This document shows, one piece after another, positions 51,587 through 62,574 of a DNA stretch of 64,000 nt. The stretch is taken from assembly GCA_040360365.1 (NCBI GenBank), contig CP136412.1. One strand, 5' to 3'. The position numbers and the translations under genes are program-made. Under the pieces are notes generated by a model that did no database searches, had not been told where the DNA came from, and saw only the letters and a program-made list of their open reading frames with translations. Every line of letters begins with the position of its first letter. Within the stretch, counting starts at the first letter, position 1. The DNA is from Arcanobacterium_A hippocoleae_A (GTDB taxonomy: Bacteria > Actinomycetota > Actinomycetes > Actinomycetales > Actinomycetaceae).

Positions 51587-51754
51587 AGTTTTAGCCTACC
51601 TGTGCAAGCACAATCTTTCATATTCTGTTTTGTCTGATTTCAGCGATCAACCGGAAACAGCATCGTATCGATTGCAAAGATAATAATTTTCAATGGCTTG
51701 ATTCGGTAACGGCATAACTTTCCGGATACGCAAACTAGGAAGCAGCGAACACAA

Positions 51755-52681
51755 ATGCGAAAAATACGCATAAATAGTAAACTCTGGCTTTCGCGTGCCC
51801 GCTTCAGCGCAGCAATCTTTCTTGGCGTCTCGCTGTTCACGCTATTCATGTTTTTCATCGGAACACGCCTCGAAAACCCTGATTTATCTCCAGCTGCGCC
51901 AACACCGCAAGAAAATATCCGGCAAGAACTAGCCGTCGAAAGTGCGCGGATTGCTGCTGGTGCTGCAGCGCTAAAACTCAGCGATTTAGCAGCGGCAGCA
52001 GATAGCTGGACAAAACAGCTTGGCGGCGTCTGGATTCCCTGGCCGGAAGGCGCACCAAACGGATATGAAAATCCGCCGCTCGATTTATCTGCAAAGAGTA
52101 AAAACTTCTCCGAATTAACTGCTGAATTACAGATTTTCGCGAAAAATACCGCAAATCTCGGACCCGGATTTGCCGCCGGATCCGAAATGGTAAACCTTGC
52201 CGGAAATGTGCTGCAAACAGCAGAAAATCTTGCGTTGAAAAACAATCTTCCCAGTGTACTCCCGCCGATAAATACGTTTTCCATCGCGGCACAAATCAAT
52301 GATCCGCACACAGTTATTGCGTTAGACACCGTTAAACAAGTACTGGAAGCACATACGGCGCAGCTGCCAGCTGCACAAAATCTGCAGCGCAAAATTAACC
52401 GGAAAAATATTGCACTCCTTGATGCATTAATTAACGACGCGCTGGAAAGCGGAACAGCAGATGAAAGAACCGGTTTCGTTCCCCCAACAACAAAGTTAGC
52501 AGCAATTAAACCGGTTTTCTTGAATACGCTCAGCAATCTTGCCCAAAATGAACAGCAAAGCACAATATTGAAAAATACTGCCGGGAAACAAAGCGAAAAC
52601 AAAGCAGCTGCAAAGAATGCCCAGCCGTCGGTAAATGAAATGCTCGCAAGCCTAATCGCAGCACTTTCACGCAGTTTTTAA
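51755..52681 (+). CDS. Hypothetical membrane-anchored extracytoplasmic protein
   Basis: I do not recognise a family. The 308-residue protein begins with a basic stretch and one hydrophobic helix (about residues 17-37), fitting an uncleaved signal anchor. An Ala-rich helical domain follows (about 55-310). It contains the distinctive WIPWPEGAPNGYENPP near residue 92 and ends in SLIAALSRSF. It is divergent from rimP. A long antisense open frame overlaps it, but the signal anchor and amino acid composition favour this strand. Some actinobacteria encode a small DUF-type exported protein near this locus; equivalence is not shown. Confidence 0.6.
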   Translation: MRKIRINSKLWLSRARFSAAIFLGVSLFTLFMFFIGTRLENPDLSPAAPTPQENIRQELAVESARIAAGAAALKLSDLAAAADSWTKQLGGVWIPWPEGAPNGYENPPLDLSAKSKNFSELTAELQIFAKNTANLGPGFAAGSEMVNLAGNVLQTAENLALKNNLPSVLPPINTFSIAAQINDPHTVIALDTVKQVLEAHTAQLPAAQNLQRKINRKNIALLDALINDALESGTADERTGFVPPTTKLAAIKPVFLNTLSNLAQNEQQSTILKNTAGKQSENKAAAKNAQPSVNEMLASLIAALSRSF

Positions 52682-52790
52682 AATACCGGAATGTTTTTAG
52701 CTGCGCACACTTTATCCTGGAAATACGCACGGCTGCTGCGAATTTCCAGAACGTCCGCGCTTGATATCTGCGTGCCGAATTCATGAAAAA

Positions 52791-53090
52791 CGGGCTCTTC
52801 GCATTTTTTGCTTGTGGTAGCGAAATGAAGTTTGTGTTTGTTCAGGTGGAAAGCGGTGTTTTTACATAAATCAAGCCTGACCGCTATCCAAAAACCGCTT
52901 GGAACCAGCCAAACCAGACCCAACCAAAAAGGTCCTGCACATTCTCTGACTGCATGACTACATCCGTCGGCACTGAGATGGAAACGAACCAATCACACCC
53001 CGAGCAGGGATTGAATATAAACCGGAATCAAACCAGAACAAAACCACGCAGCGCGATTAAAATACTTCCGCCAAAACAATAATCACCGCA
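52791..53090. repeat. Dispersed non-coding element, copy B
   Basis: This segment aligns with 28647-29010. The stem is shorter here: AAGCGGT (52851-52857) pairs with ACCGCTT (52894-52900), and TTTTT faces AAAAA. The internal ATCAAGCCTGACCGCT is identical to copy A, so AGCGGT could pair with either of two downstream ACCGCT blocks. CATCCGTCGG and the AACAATAA-CACCGCA end are also conserved. Open frames are not shared with copy A. Confidence 0.8.
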
Positions 53091-53190
53091 CAACCACCAT
53101 AGACTCCATTCGCACTGCACAACTACCGCAGGGCCCCTGCATACCGCACGCCTATATACATGCAAACATACGCAGAGCCGAAACGGATGA

Positions 53191-53227
53191 AAAATGGAAC
53201 GGCAAACAGGTTCTGCCGTTCCATTTT
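53191..53227. terminator. Bidirectional rho-independent terminator
   Basis: AAAATGGAACGGCA (53191-53204) pairs perfectly with TGCCGTTCCATTTT (53214-53227), 9-nt loop, with A- and T-tracts built into the stem ends. It separates the plus-strand orphan gene from the minus-strand proS. Confidence 0.85.
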
Positions 53228-53256
53228 ACTAACTCGTTCTGAGCTATTTTATTGAT

Positions 53257-53304
53257 TTCAGTTTGTGCACATCTCAGTTTGTTCACAGCTCAGTTTGCGC
53301 ATAT
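53257..53304. repeat. Three imperfect 16-mer tandem repeats
   Basis: TTCAGTTTGTGCACAT, CTCAGTTTGTTCACAG and CTCAGTTTGCGCATAT follow head to tail. They lie between two terminators, downstream of proS. Function unknown. Confidence 0.85.
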
Positions 53305-53363
53305 GCCGTTTTCGCTGATGCTGTTTTCTGCTGCTAATCTCGTAAATCAAAAGTGAATCACCG

Positions 53364-53406
53364 ATACAGCTGCACTTATTCCCGATAACGAAAAGTGCAG
53401 CTGTAT
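53364..53406 (-). terminator. 14-bp hairpin just after proS
   Basis: ATACAGCTGCACTT (53364-53377) pairs perfectly with AAGTGCAGCTGTAT (53393-53406), 15-nt loop, seven bases past the proS stop. Probably the proS terminator, without a clear U-tail. Confidence 0.65.
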
Positions 53407-53413
53407 GAAAATC

Positions 53414-55209
53414 TCAGCAGTTAAGCAACGATTTCAGCACTGCAGCAACATCTTCCGGAGCATAGTTTTCACTCTCACCGGTTGCACGATTCCGTAATTC
53501 AACAACACCCGACTGCAAACCACGGCCAACCACAATCGCATAAGGCACACCGAGCAGTTCAAAGTCAGCAAACTTCACGCCTGCAGAAACTTTCTTCCGA
53601 TCGTCGTAAATTACCTCGAAACCAGCTGCAGTAAGCTCAGCGGAAAGTCTCTCTCCCATCGCGAAAAGCTCCTCGCCTTTTCCGGTAACAAGCACTTGCA
53701 CCTGCGCCGGCGCAATTTCAGCAGGCCATACTAGCCCTTTCTCATCGTGATTCAACTCGGCAAGCGCCGCAAGCACACGTGAAACACCAATGCCGTAAGA
53801 ACCCATCGTCACTACTTGCGATTTGCCATTTTGGTCAAGCACTTTCAGCTCGAGTGCTTCAGCATATTTTCGGCCAAGCTGGAAGATATGCCCAATCTCG
53901 ATACCGCGCTCAATTGAAAGCTCACCGGAACCATCAGGAGCTACGTCTCCGGCCCGTACCTCCACAGCTTCAATTCTGCCGTCAGCTGTAAAATCACGCC
54001 CATAGACCAAATTGAACACATGATTATCAACGGAGTTTGCACCAGTAATCCAACGCGATCCGTGCGCTACATGCGGATCAAGCAGATAGCGGACCGAGTT
54101 TTCTCCGCCATTTGGTCCAAGCACTTGCGGACCAATATATCCCGGCACCAGTTCCGGATGTTTTGCAAGATCTTCCGATGTTGCTAAATCTACTTCTGCC
54201 GGGGAAAGATTCGCTGCTACCCGTTTCAAATCAACTTCGCGGTCACCTGGAACACCGAGCACGGCAACCTCACGGCTGCCGTCAGGATAAGCGAGAGCCA
54301 CAACCACGTTCTTTAACGTATCAGCTGCTTCCCACGGACGATCTTCACGCGGATGAAGCTCATTCGCCATTTCGACAAGCGCATCAATCGTGACTGCACC
54401 CGGTGTGGGGATAACCTTCGGCTCCGGCGCATCAGCAAAATCTAGTTCCGGCAGCTGCGGCGTGGTAACTGCTTCTGTATTCGCAGCATAACCGCCAGGG
54501 AGGAAACAAAAGTATCCTCACCAATCTCGCATGGGAAAAGAAATTCTTCCGAACGTGAACCGCCCATCGCACCAGAAGTTGCCGAACAAATTACAAACGG
54601 CAAACCAAGACGGGTAAATACTTTCTGGTACGCAGTGCGCATCGCTTCATATGATTTATCTAATCCGGCATCATCAATATCAAAAGAATACGCATCCTTC
54701 ATTAAAAATTCACGGGTACGAATCAGCCCAGCACGCGGCCGTGCTTCATCGCGGTATTTGGTCTGAATCTGATAAATCGTTAAAGGCAGATCCTTGTACG
54801 AAGAGTACATATCTTTCACTGCAAGAGTAAACATTTCCTCATGCGTTGGCGCGAGAAGATAATCATTACCCCGGCGATCTTGCAACCGGAAAAGATTGGG
54901 ACCATATTCTTCCCAACGGTTCGTTGCCTCATAAGGTTCACGCGGGAGCAGTGCCGGGAGCAAAACTTCCTGCGCACCTGCGGCGTCCATTTCTTCACGA
55001 ACGACGGCCTCCACTTTCCGCAATACTTTTAAACCAAGCGGCAGCCAAGTATAGATTCCCGGAGAAACGCGGCGCACATAGCCGCCGCGCACAAGGAGTT
55101 TGTGGGACTCAACTTCCGCATCGGCAGGGTTCTCACGCAGCGTGCGGACAAATAGTTCAGACATTCTTTGCATGTGCTCAAGTCTACCCGCTCGCATCGC
55201 AGATGCCAT
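53414..55209 (-). CDS. proS: Prolyl-tRNA synthetase (bacterial type), one frame break
   Basis: ProRS charges tRNA-Pro. Class II motifs are PGIYTWLPLGLKVLRKVEAVV (motif 1 region; seen in part), YRDEARPRAGLIRTREFLMKD (motif 2) and GSYGIGVSRVLAAL (motif 3). The YbaK-like editing insertion is present between motifs 2 and 3, and the C-terminal anticodon domain follows. One base is missing at GGG 54498-54500; correction gives TFVSSPGGYAAN and about 598 residues. The start is 55209, or 55173 (giving MQRMSELF), which fits the family better. It lies downstream of ispG. Confidence 0.95.
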
Positions 55210-55318
55210 ATTTCGGTACGAAATATGAGAATTTAGATTTCCCGCAAATCCAAAATTTCCGGTATTGTATTCCGGTTTCTAGTTGAGCAGCGAAAATTAA
55301 GTTCGCTGCCGCACCCGT

Positions 55319-56476
55319 TTATGCAATAATTTCCGGGTGTGAATTCTCATCTGCAGTAAGCCCCAGTTCTTCGGCCACAATTCGTGCCCGTCGAATCAGC
55401 GTCGGAACAATCTCTGATTCAAGAACCGTCTCAACAACTTTTCCTTGCACAAAAATCTGCCCTTTACCATTGCCTGATGCAACGCCAAGATCAGCTTCGC
55501 GGGCTTCCCCGGACCATTTACCACACACCCCATCACCGCAACACGCAGCGGGAAAGTAATATCCTTTAAACCATCACTCACACGCTCAGCCAAATCATAA
55601 ACATCCACCTGGCAGCGCCCGCAAGACGGACAGGAAACAATTTCCAGCTGTTTCGGCCGCAAATTCAAACTCTGCAAAATTGCCTCGCCAACTTTTACCT
55701 CTTCAACCGGCGGAGCTGAAAGCGAAACCCGAATCGTATCACCAATACCTTCAGAAAGCAGCGCACCAAAAGCGACAGCTGATTTAATCGTTCCCTGAAA
55801 TTGCGGTCCGGCTTCGGTAACACCAAGATGCAATGGCCAATCTCCGGCTTCAGAAAGCAGTTCATAGGCACGTACCATTACCACCGGATCATGGTGCTTC
55901 ACTGAAATTGCGAAATCAAAAAACCTGCGTCCTCAAAAAGCGCTGCTTCCATTACGGCAGATTCAACAAGTGCTTCCGGCGTAGCTTTTCCGTATTTCTT
56001 CAGCAAACGCGGATCAAGCGAACCAGCGTTAATTCCAATCCGCATTGCGGTGCCATTCGCCTTAGCAGCAGCCGCAATTTCCGGAATCTTATCGTCAAAA
56101 CGTTTAATATTCCCCGGGTTCACACGTACACCGCATCCTGCTTCAATTGCGGAAAAACATAGCGCGGCTGGAAATGAATATCGGCAACCACAGGAATATT
56201 TGATTTATCGTTAATAATCGCGAGCGCTTCAGCATCCTTATCAGTCGGGCAGGCGACACGCACAATATCACATCCCGCAGCTGTCAGTTCGGCAATTTGC
56301 TGCAGTGTCGCACCAATATCGTGAGTTTTTGTTGTAGTCATCGACTGTACACTGATTGGCGCTTCACCGCCCACAGCCACATTCCCGACACGAATTTGGC
56401 GGGTTTTCTTTCGTGGGCTGAGTACCTGCGGAGCTTCTTTCACAACCGGTATTCCGAGCGATACTTTATTATTCAC
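55319..56476 (-). CDS. ispG: 4-hydroxy-3-methylbut-2-enyl diphosphate synthase, three frame breaks
   Basis: IspG is the 4Fe-4S enzyme of the penultimate MEP-pathway step. The TIM-barrel part reads RVGNVAVGGEAPISVQSMTT, VVADIHFQPRYVF and VRVNPGN. The cluster cysteines are in SCPSCGRCQ and VMGCVVNGPGE. Single-base deficits lie at the A5 run 56153-56157, the A6 run 55918-55923 and the C4 run 55507-55510; correcting all three gives about 386 residues. With dxr two genes upstream, this locus holds two MEP-pathway enzymes. Confidence 0.95.
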
Positions 56477-56622
56477 ACTTCTCTCATTCCATTTGTTCCA
56501 GCCGCCGCAATATCAAACGCCGACTGCCGCTGCATTAATAGTTTAATTCACGCTGGCGCGAATTGCGCTTTCATCATGTGAAATAACGTGCACGCAAAAT
56601 AGCAGAAATTCAGTTATATCCT

Positions 56623-57912
56623 CTATATTGCCGGTTTCACGATATCCGCAATAATTAGAAATATCGTCATTGCAGCAAAAATAAAATCACTGTCTGGCTC
56701 AGTGGAAGCAGACGTGCCGTATCAAAAGCTCCCGGATTTTCTTTTCCGCGGCGTTTCGCAGCTAACTTTTGGCACCATTCGATAATCGCTCCCAAAATAT
56801 GCCCGCCGTCGAGCGGCAGCAAAGGAATTAAATTAAAAACGAAAAGCGACATATTCAGCGAAGCAAAAAGCAGCAGCATATCAGCAAGGCGTGAAGCGAA
56901 AGGATACTGATTCACGTCAGCACTGGTAATATTGCCTGCTATCTGCGCAATTCCAACCAAGCCAACCACGCCTGTCTGGTCACGCGGTGTATCGCTAAAT
57001 AAACTCACTCCAATATTCCAAAGCTGTACTGGCAGCGAGATTACAATTTTCGCTGTCCCGAGCAAAAGATTTCCAATCTGGGCTGGAAGGTATACCGGAT
57101 TTTGCCGTTCACGGATAATCTCCGGGCTAATCCCCACATACGGCTGCGGAGCAGTAACCGGTTTACCTTGCGCATCCGTTACGAAAACTCCGTCTTGAAC
57201 TTTTTGCCGTTCAACTTCAATTACCTCGATAGTTAAAGTCTCAATTTTGCCGCCGCGCATTACTTCAACAGTCTTCAGACCAATCCCATGTTCATTAATT
57301 GCTTTCTGAAGCTGCTGCCAATCGGAGACATTTTCACCGTCCCAAGTGAGAATCTCGTCTGCTTTCCGAAGTTCAGATTTCATCGCCGGAGTTTCCTGCG
57401 CAGAACTGCATTCAGTCATCTGGGGATTCATACAAGGAGAAATCACTCCAACCTTGTTGCTCAACACCGGCATCCCAATTCCAATCCAGACGATTGCAAA
57501 ACAAAACACCGCAAGCAGCAGATTCACAAACGGCCCGCCAAACATCACCACAAGCTTTTTCCTGGAGTCAACCTCCAAAAAGCTTTTTGTTCTTCTCCCG
57601 GATTGAGCTCTGCAGCAGATTCACGCCGGGCTTCTTCAGCGGTTGTCAGCGAACCATCTTTTTAAATATTTGAGTACCGGATTTCGCCGGAGCCAGCATG
57701 CCGCATAAACGCACATAACCGCCAAGCAAAATCCATTTCATTCCGTATTCCGTACCGCGGTAAATCCGCGAAAAAATCGTCGGACCAAATCCGACAAAAT
57801 ACTGCGAAACTTTCACACCGAATCTTTTTGCCGGAATCAAATGTCCCAATTCATGCAGCGCAACAGATATCAGCAAACCAACAATAAAAAATAAAATTCC
57901 AAGAATGCTCAA
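56623..57912 (-). CDS. M50 site-2 protease (RseP/Rip1 family), three frame breaks
   Basis: This is an intramembrane zinc protease that releases anti-sigma factors or cleaves membrane regulators. HELGH lies in the first helix, followed by VGFGPTIFSR, FGGPFVN, a PDZ-like domain (about residues 150-250), and the second metal motif LIPLLPLDGGHI. The TTG start at 57912 overlaps the dxr stop, with GGAG seven bases ahead. Breaks are at the T5 run 57659-57663, the A5 run 57577-57581 and the A5 run 56677-56681; three added bases give 430 residues ending in IIADIVKPAI. The order dxr-M50-ispG is standard in actinobacteria. Confidence 0.93.
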
Positions 57913-59120
57913 GAGTTTTCTCCGATAAGTTCGTGAGTATAAGCGCGTGCCCAAGCTTCAGCTGCTGCCACGCTCTGCAGCGAGACTTCACCCGCATAAG
58001 TAAAATTCTCAAGCACTCTTTCAACGATTTCCATAATTTCAAGATAACGCAAATTTTGCTTTAAGAAAGCAGACACACATTCTTCATTCGCTGCATTCAT
58101 CACCGCCGGATGCAGCGGAGAGGCTTGCAGTGCTGCGCGTGCAAGCTTAATCGCCGGGAAAGTTTGGTGATCAAGCGGCATAAATTCCCAGCTTGCAGCA
58201 GTACTCCAATCACAGGGCCGGGAAACTTCAGTTAACCGCTCCGGCCACGAAAGGCCAAGTGCAATTGGCAGCTTCATATCAGGCGGAGATGCCTGCGCAA
58301 TCGTCGATCCATCACAAAATTGAACCATCGAATGCACAACTGATTGCGGGTGAACAACAGGAACAATATCTTCCGGATCAATTTCAAAAAGATAGACGGC
58401 CTCAATTAGCTCAAGCGCTTTGTTAAAAAGAGTTGCAGAATTTATTGTTACGACGGGCCCCATCTCCCAAGTCGGATGATTCAGCGCCTGCTGTAATGTA
58501 ACCTGAGCAAGATCACCGCGTTTCTTCCCGCGGAACGGCCCGCCCGATGCAGTCAAAATAATCTTCGCAACTTCACTCGTACCATCGATTTGCGGCACAG
58601 TAAGCCCGCGATGATGACGCCCGGCGCACAGCACCTGCGCAATCGCTGAATGCTCCGAATCCACCGGCACAATTTGCCCCGGCCTGCGCATTGCATTTTT
58701 AACTAAGACTCCGCCGGCAACTAAAGATTCTTTATTAGCTAATGCCAGTGCGGATCCGGATTTGAGCGCACTAAGCGTCGGTCCGAGACCGACTGATCCA
58801 GTAATCCCATTCAGCACTATCGACGCACTGCCGCCAAGCGCTGCCGTTGCTGCAGCCGATTCGGCACCTGCCAATATTTGCGGCGGGTTCATGGCAGGAA
58901 AAAGCGCCTGCCAGATTTCGAGAAATTCATCCTCACACCCCATCCGGGAAATTGATACAACTTCAGCCCCAAACGCTGCAGCTTGCTGTGCAAGCAATTT
59001 TAACTGTGCACCGCCTGCAGCCAGCGCTTTCACTTTATATCTATCACGATTGGCAGCGATTACCTCTAATGCCTGCGTACCGATAGAACCCGTAGAGCCG
59101 AGAATAATAACTTCTCTCAT
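57909..59120 (-). CDS. dxr: 1-deoxy-D-xylulose-5-phosphate reductoisomerase
   Basis: Dxr converts DXP to MEP with NADPH. It is intact at 403 residues. The dinucleotide fold begins VIILGSTGSIGTQALEVI. LALANKESLVAGG, VPVDSEHSAIAQ, and ASGGPFRG with WEMGPVVTINSATLFNK form the substrate and metal site. It lies between the DivIVA-like gene and the M50 protease and overlaps the latter by four bases, supporting a single operon through ispG. Confidence 0.97.
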   Translation of the reverse strand: MREVIILGSTGSIGTQALEVIAANRDRYKVKALAAGGAQLKLLAQQAAAFGAEVVSISRMGCEDEFLEIWQALFPAMNPPQILAGAESAAATAALGGSASIVLNGITGSVGLGPTLSALKSGSALALANKESLVAGGVLVKNAMRRPGQIVPVDSEHSAIAQVLCAGRHHRGLTVPQIDGTSEVAKIILTASGGPFRGKKRGDLAQVTLQQALNHPTWEMGPVVTINSATLFNKALELIEAVYLFEIDPEDIVPVVHPQSVVHSMVQFCDGSTIAQASPPDMKLPIALGLSWPERLTEVSRPCDWSTAASWEFMPLDHQTFPAIKLARAALQASPLHPAVMNAANEECVSAFLKQNLRYLEIMEIVERVLENFTYAGEVSLQSVAAAEAWARAYTHELIGENS

Positions 59121-59126
59121 ATCTAA

Positions 59127-59686
59127 TCACTCCACTGCAATAAGCACTGAAATTACACGGTCGAGGTAAACATCAACCACAGCTTCATCATAAGCTTTTT
59201 CTTTTGCAGCATTTTTAAATACAACGTCACGTACTTCTTTCGAAGTAAGCTGCACTTTCCCATCGAAATAGCCGGCGATACGGTCAAGAAATGCGTCTAC
59301 TTCTGCTTTCGAATAACCTGCAGATTTCGCATCCTGAAAACGCTCACCATTTGGGCGAAGCATTCGCGGATAAAGCGATGCCGCCTGCGCATATGTGCGG
59401 TCAAGCCAGGCAGCTTCGCCTGCCCCGGACATTACTTGTGCGCGTTCACGCTGTAAAAAGCACGTTCAAGACGGTCAAGCGCACCGTCAACCTCACTCGC
59501 CTTATAACCGTTGCGCACCCATTTGAAAGCTATTGAACGAATATCTTCTTCAGACAATACATTTCCGTCGAATTCTTGCGCATTATCTCGGTAGGCTTGT
59601 TTCGCCCGGTCGAAAAAAGCATCAACCTGCTTGCGGTGATATCCAGATTTGAACGTCCCAGCACCGGAAAAAGTATGTGCGCTCAT
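59127..59686 (-). CDS. DivIVA-like protein with repeated DivIVA-type motifs, one frame break
   Basis: The protein carries repeated short DivIVA-type motifs: FKSGYHRKQVDAFFDRA, WVRNGYKASEVDGALDRLE, AGYSKAEVDAFLDRI and a weaker AYDEAVVDVYLDRV. This matches a small actinobacterial family encoded next to rlmN. One base is missing around 59440-59449; correction joins both halves (NAAQVMSGAGEAAWLDRTY) into about 186 residues. The ATG at 59686 overlaps the rlmN stop (ATGA) with GGAG upstream. A role in polar or septal localisation is plausible, but the function is unproven. Confidence 0.82.
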
Positions 59687-60965
59687 CGCGTCTCCTTTTG
59701 GTTTGCGGTTTTTAGTGATTCTTCTGCTAAAAGTTTACTCAAATTTTCGGGCTCTTTCCGATGGCTCGCGATTGCTGCTTCAACCGCTGCCTGTGCTTTC
59801 GCAGCACGTTTCGCTACACGCTGCCGGTCTACCGCTTCAGCGGCAAGCTGCCCGCAGGCACCATCAATATCGGATCCGCGGGTATCGCGAACCGTCGTCG
59901 AAATCCCTGCATCCAGCAGTGTCTGCACGAACGTATCCGAAGCGGACTTTGTAGCTGCCGTCCAAATTGATCCGGGAGTCGGATTGAGCGGAATCGGATT
60001 CACATGCGCCCATCCGCGGCCGCGCGAATTCAGTTCATGCGCAAGCAGCTGGGCACGCCATTTATGATCATTCATATCCTTAATCAAGGCATATTCAATC
60101 GATACGCGTCTGCCGGTTTGCACAAAATAACGCCGTGCCGCATCCAGCAATTCCTGAACTTTAAACCGTGAATTGATTGGAATTAAATCATCACGCAGCG
60201 CATCATCCGGTGTATGCAATGATACAGCTAAGGTTACCGGTAATCTTTCAGCAGCAAGCTGATCAATCGCCGGTACTAAACCAACAGTGGAAACTGTGAT
60301 ATTTCGTGCTGACATTCCGAAACCCGCCGGAGCAGGATCAATCATCCGATGCAGCGCACCAATAACGGATTTGTAATTTGCCATCGGTTCTCCCATCCCC
60401 ATAAAGACGACGTTCGAAATCCGCACTGGTTCACCCAAATCTCCCGCGGCGGCACTAATCATACTTTTCCGCAGCTGCTCAATAATTTCGGCAGTTGAAA
60501 GATTCCGCGTAAGCCCGCCTTGCCCTGTCGCACAAAACGGGCATGCCATACCGCAGCCAGCCTGTGAAGAAATACAGAGCGTAGCGCGGTCTGGATACTT
60601 CATCAACACTGATTCCACAACTACGCCATCAAACAAACGCCAGAGTGTTTTAATCGTTTTCCCGCCGTCGGCAATTTGATCCCGTACTTTCGTTACAAGC
60701 CGGGGAAAACTTTTTCGCAAATATCTGCACGCTGCCCCGCGGGAAGGTCAGTCATCTGGCTCGCATCTACCGTCAGATGCTCAAAATAATGCCGTGATAG
60801 CTGGTCAGCACGAAACGCAGGATATCCAAAGCTTTGCAGCAGTTCCTTGCGGGCTGGTAAATCTAGATCGATTAAATGATTCGGAGCTTTTCCCGTACGT
60901 TTTTCCGTAAAGCTCAGAACCGGACGCGAACCAGACTCAACGCGCGGACGCACCTGCTTTTTCAT
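59683..60965 (-). CDS. rlmN: Dual-specificity 23S rRNA/tRNA adenine-C2 methyltransferase, one frame break
   Basis: RlmN is a radical-SAM enzyme methylating A2503 of 23S rRNA and A37 of some tRNAs. The cluster motif is CGMACPFC; VFMGMGEPMANY, NITVSTVGLVP and AVSLHTPDD follow. The C-terminal catalytic Cys lies in the GACGQLA segment. One base is missing in the G4 run 60702-60705; correction gives KVFPRLVTKVRD and about 427 residues. A basic C-terminal tail extends past the usual end. It is downstream of cdsA. Confidence 0.95.
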
Positions 60966-61054
60966 TGATATCTAAATCCTCTCCAAGAAAGTAGATGTGG
61001 AAAGTGTAATCCAAGTTGAAAATTAAACAAAACACTCAGCTTTGCACAGCTAAC

Positions 61055-61945
61055 TTAGATTGCCCCTGTAGCTAGTCCAAAGAGGAAATAGAAGGTCGGC
61101 GCGCAAAAAATGATTGAATCGAGCCGGTCAAGCATCCCCCATGCCCAGGAAAAATCGAACCCATATCTTTAATTCCCAAGTCACGTTTTATCATTGATTC
61201 AGCAAAATCGCCTGCCGTGGCAAGGAACGGGGTCAGTACGCCAGCAAGCAGCACCCAATGCCAGCTCAATCCGCTCAGCAATCCAACGGTAAAATACGCG
61301 GTAACCAAGGTGAGAAACATTGAACCTGCAAACCCTTCCCATGATTTCTTCGGTGAAATCTTGGGAGCCATCGAATGCTTACCGAAAAGAATTCCGGCGC
61401 ACCAACCGCCAGTATCATTTGCTACCGGAAGCATAATGAGTGCTGTAATCAGCTGCGGAGCTTCCGGAAGACACGCCATACTGATTGCAAATATTCCAGA
61501 TAAACCAATCCAGGCAAGACCGAAAGCACCAACTATTCCGGATTTCAAATTCTCGCCCAGGTAGTATTTCGTAACTCCGAGGGCAAGCGCACTTGCAAGC
61601 AGATACACCAAAAACCAGCGCCAATTCCAAATTCCCACGTCATTACGACCATCACAATTATGGAAACACTTAAAGTGACAAACGGGATTCGGATATTGCG
61701 TGCAAGCACTGCCCCAGCAAATTCCCAAATTGCAATTACAAGCGCAACTGCAGCAAGCACCGCAAAAATTTCGATATAAAAATCACTGAGAGCGCTACAA
61801 TCACAAGCAAGATAGCTGCTGTTATTAACGCTGCCGGGAGGTTTCTTCCTGCCCGTGACTTTGAATCGACCGGCGGTACCGGCGGATGCGGGGCAAACCG
61901 ACTCGAAATAAATGGTACTTTATTCGCGTTATCAGACGGCGTCAT
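61055..61945 (-). CDS. cdsA: Phosphatidate cytidylyltransferase, three frame breaks
   Basis: CdsA makes CDP-diacylglycerol in the membrane, feeding PgsA. After a Pro-rich N-terminus of about 35 residues come about eight hydrophobic helices. The family signature SMIKRDLGIKDMGSIFPGHG, then GMLDRLDS, becomes complete after correction. Breaks lie at the A5 run 61764-61768, CC 61627-61628 and the C5 run 61136-61140; three added bases give 297 residues. It stands between frr and rlmN, the usual actinobacterial order. Confidence 0.94.
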
Positions 61946-62016
61946 TAGTCTTCTCTAAAACGATTTGGTATGTGAACATTCAATACGCACGGCAATTATA
62001 CCCGAAGTATTGCGTC

Positions 62017-62574
62017 TCACATCTCGAGGAGTTCTTTTTCCTTTGATTCAAGAATCGAATCAATCAAATCGGTATGCTTCTTCGTCAAAGATTCAAGATC
62101 TTTTTCCGCACGATCGACTTCATCCTCACCAGCTGCGCCGTCTTTCTTAATTTTATCCAGTTCATCTTTTGCTTTCCGGCGCACACCGCGGACAGAAATA
62201 CGGGCTTCTTCCGCTTTCGTTTTTGCGAGCTTCACATAATCGCGACGGCGTTCTTCGGTGAGCACCGGCATATTGATTCGCAGCACTTGACCATCATCAG
62301 TTGGATTCACACCAAGATCAGATTCTTGAATTGCACGCTGAATATCTTTCATCGCGCTGCGGTCATAAGGGGAAATTAAAACTGTTCGTGCTTCGGGAAT
62401 CGAAACTGTGGCAAGCTGTTGGAGCGGTGTTGGAGCGCCATAGTAATCAACTAACAGGGAGGTGAAAAGCTCAGGATTTGCACGGCCGGAGCGAATCTTC
62501 GAAAATTCATTGCGTGCTACGCCAATCGCCTTTTCCATTTTCGCTTCTGCTTCCAGCATTACGTCATCAATCAT
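62017..62574 (-). CDS. frr: Ribosome recycling factor
   Basis: RRF splits post-termination ribosomes with EF-G. The intact 185-residue protein has KIRSGRANPELF, VDYYGAPTPLQQLATVSIPE, ISPYDRSAMKDIQRAI, GVNPTDDGQVLRINMPVLTE and the C-terminal long coiled helix, all canonical. Start ATG at 62574. It is downstream of pyrH with about 170 bases of spacer and upstream of cdsA. Confidence 0.97.
   Translation of the reverse strand: MIDDVMLEAEAKMEKAIGVARNEFSKIRSGRANPELFTSLLVDYYGAPTPLQQLATVSIPEARTVLISPYDRSAMKDIQRAIQESDLGVNPTDDGQVLRINMPVLTEERRRDYVKLAKTKAEEARISVRGVRRKAKDELDKIKKDGAAGEDEVDRAEKDLESLTKKHTDLIDSILESKEKELLEM

Larger units (their letters stand above)
52682..53413. other. Long non-coding region holding repeat copy B and terminators
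   Basis: No gene is visible in these 732 bases between convergent units. The region holds copy B of the dispersed element (52791-53090), a strong bidirectional terminator (53191-53227), a triple 16-mer repeat (53257-53304) and a hairpin after proS (53364-53406). Confidence 0.7.

Noticed and set aside
51640..52602. 320-residue minus-strand open frame
   Set aside because: It overlaps the plus-strand orphan gene, which has a clear signal anchor; the antisense frame is Cys/Phe/Ser-rich and lacks a ribosome-binding site.
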